From the NCBI GenBank assembly GCA_963676905.2, contig CAXXVE010000001.1:3286001-3350000 (forward strand): 64,000 nucleotides of DNA, in the 5' to 3' direction. Positions within the stretch are counted from its first letter, which is position 1; each line of letters starts with the position of its first letter. Below are positions 63,940 to 64,000 of this stretch, in pieces. The position numbers and the translations under genes are program-made. Under the pieces are notes generated by a model. It saw nothing but the letters and a program-made list of their open reading frames with translations. It was not told the origin of the DNA and made no database searches. The DNA comes from Oceanispirochaeta sp963676905. Lineage in GTDB: Bacteria > Spirochaetota > Spirochaetia > DSM-2461.

Positions 63940-64000
63940 GCGTAAGCATAAGATAATTTCAAAGGATTCAATTAAAAATTATCAAATACTACTGGAATTG

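Overview
This window reads as chromosomal DNA of a free-living spirochaete, probably Spirochaetales and Spirochaetaceae-like. The support is a combination of features. There is a large outer-membrane protein combining a beta-barrel-like N-terminus, FlgD-Ig-like repeats and a C-terminal OmpA domain, plus big TPR and PEGA envelope proteins. There is a complete chemotaxis operon, a two-TM AraC/YesN-type sugar regulator, tandem HAMP-GAF-PP2C phosphatases, and an Nqr-type redox pump with an ApbE-like lipoprotein nearby. The assignment is by gene content only. Coding density is high, and many genes overlap by 1-11 bases, so translational coupling is widespread. I saw no insertion sequence, prophage, CRISPR array or rRNA.

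Layout. At 0-5 kb there is a tRNA-Arg(CCG) with its own promoter and terminator, then deoD, an ACP phosphodiesterase, an rRNA-type methyltransferase, a MarR regulator with a probable autoregulatory palindrome, and a short RecQ. At 5-12 kb there is a carbohydrate locus: binding protein, two permeases, a DUF4091/GH123-like enzyme and a membrane-anchored AraC regulator. No ATPase gene is present, so one must be shared from elsewhere. At 12-19 kb are adenine deaminase, a small lipoprotein, a zinc-ribbon methyltransferase, RlmN, a GNAT acetyltransferase and a uridine-kinase-like protein.

From 49 kb down to 18.8 kb almost every gene is on the minus strand in one closely packed chain. It runs OmpA-like protein, RlmKL, a 41-residue membrane peptide, an unrecognised 603-residue protein, HPt, CheD, CheW, CheY, STAS, CheA, CheR, CheB, a soluble MCP-like protein, a Cas2-like protein, RF2, a response regulator, a PEGA protein, FtsY, a secreted repeat protein, and a LolC-LolD-LolE transporter. 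ClpC (with its own promoter) and a 985-residue TPR protein follow. The RF2 gene has a textbook +1 programmed frameshift site (CTTTGAC preceded by GGAGG), so its true start is upstream of the apparent reading frame.

At 49-59 kb there is a Cache/HAMP/PAS histidine kinase divergent from an orphan solute-binding lipoprotein, a methyltransferase, an ApbE-type flavin transferase lipoprotein, and two tandem SpoIIE-type phosphatases, the first of which has a degraded catalytic motif. At 59-64 kb is an nqrBCDEF operon without nqrA, followed by an unrecognised 150-residue protein and an HdeD-like membrane protein.

The points most worth a second look are the orphan Cas2-like gene overlapping prfB, the degenerate/intact phosphatase pair, the alternating A-B Ig super-repeat in the OmpA-like protein, the 603-residue protein with its overlapping micro-ORF, the soluble MCP-like protein, and the Nqr cluster lacking NqrA.
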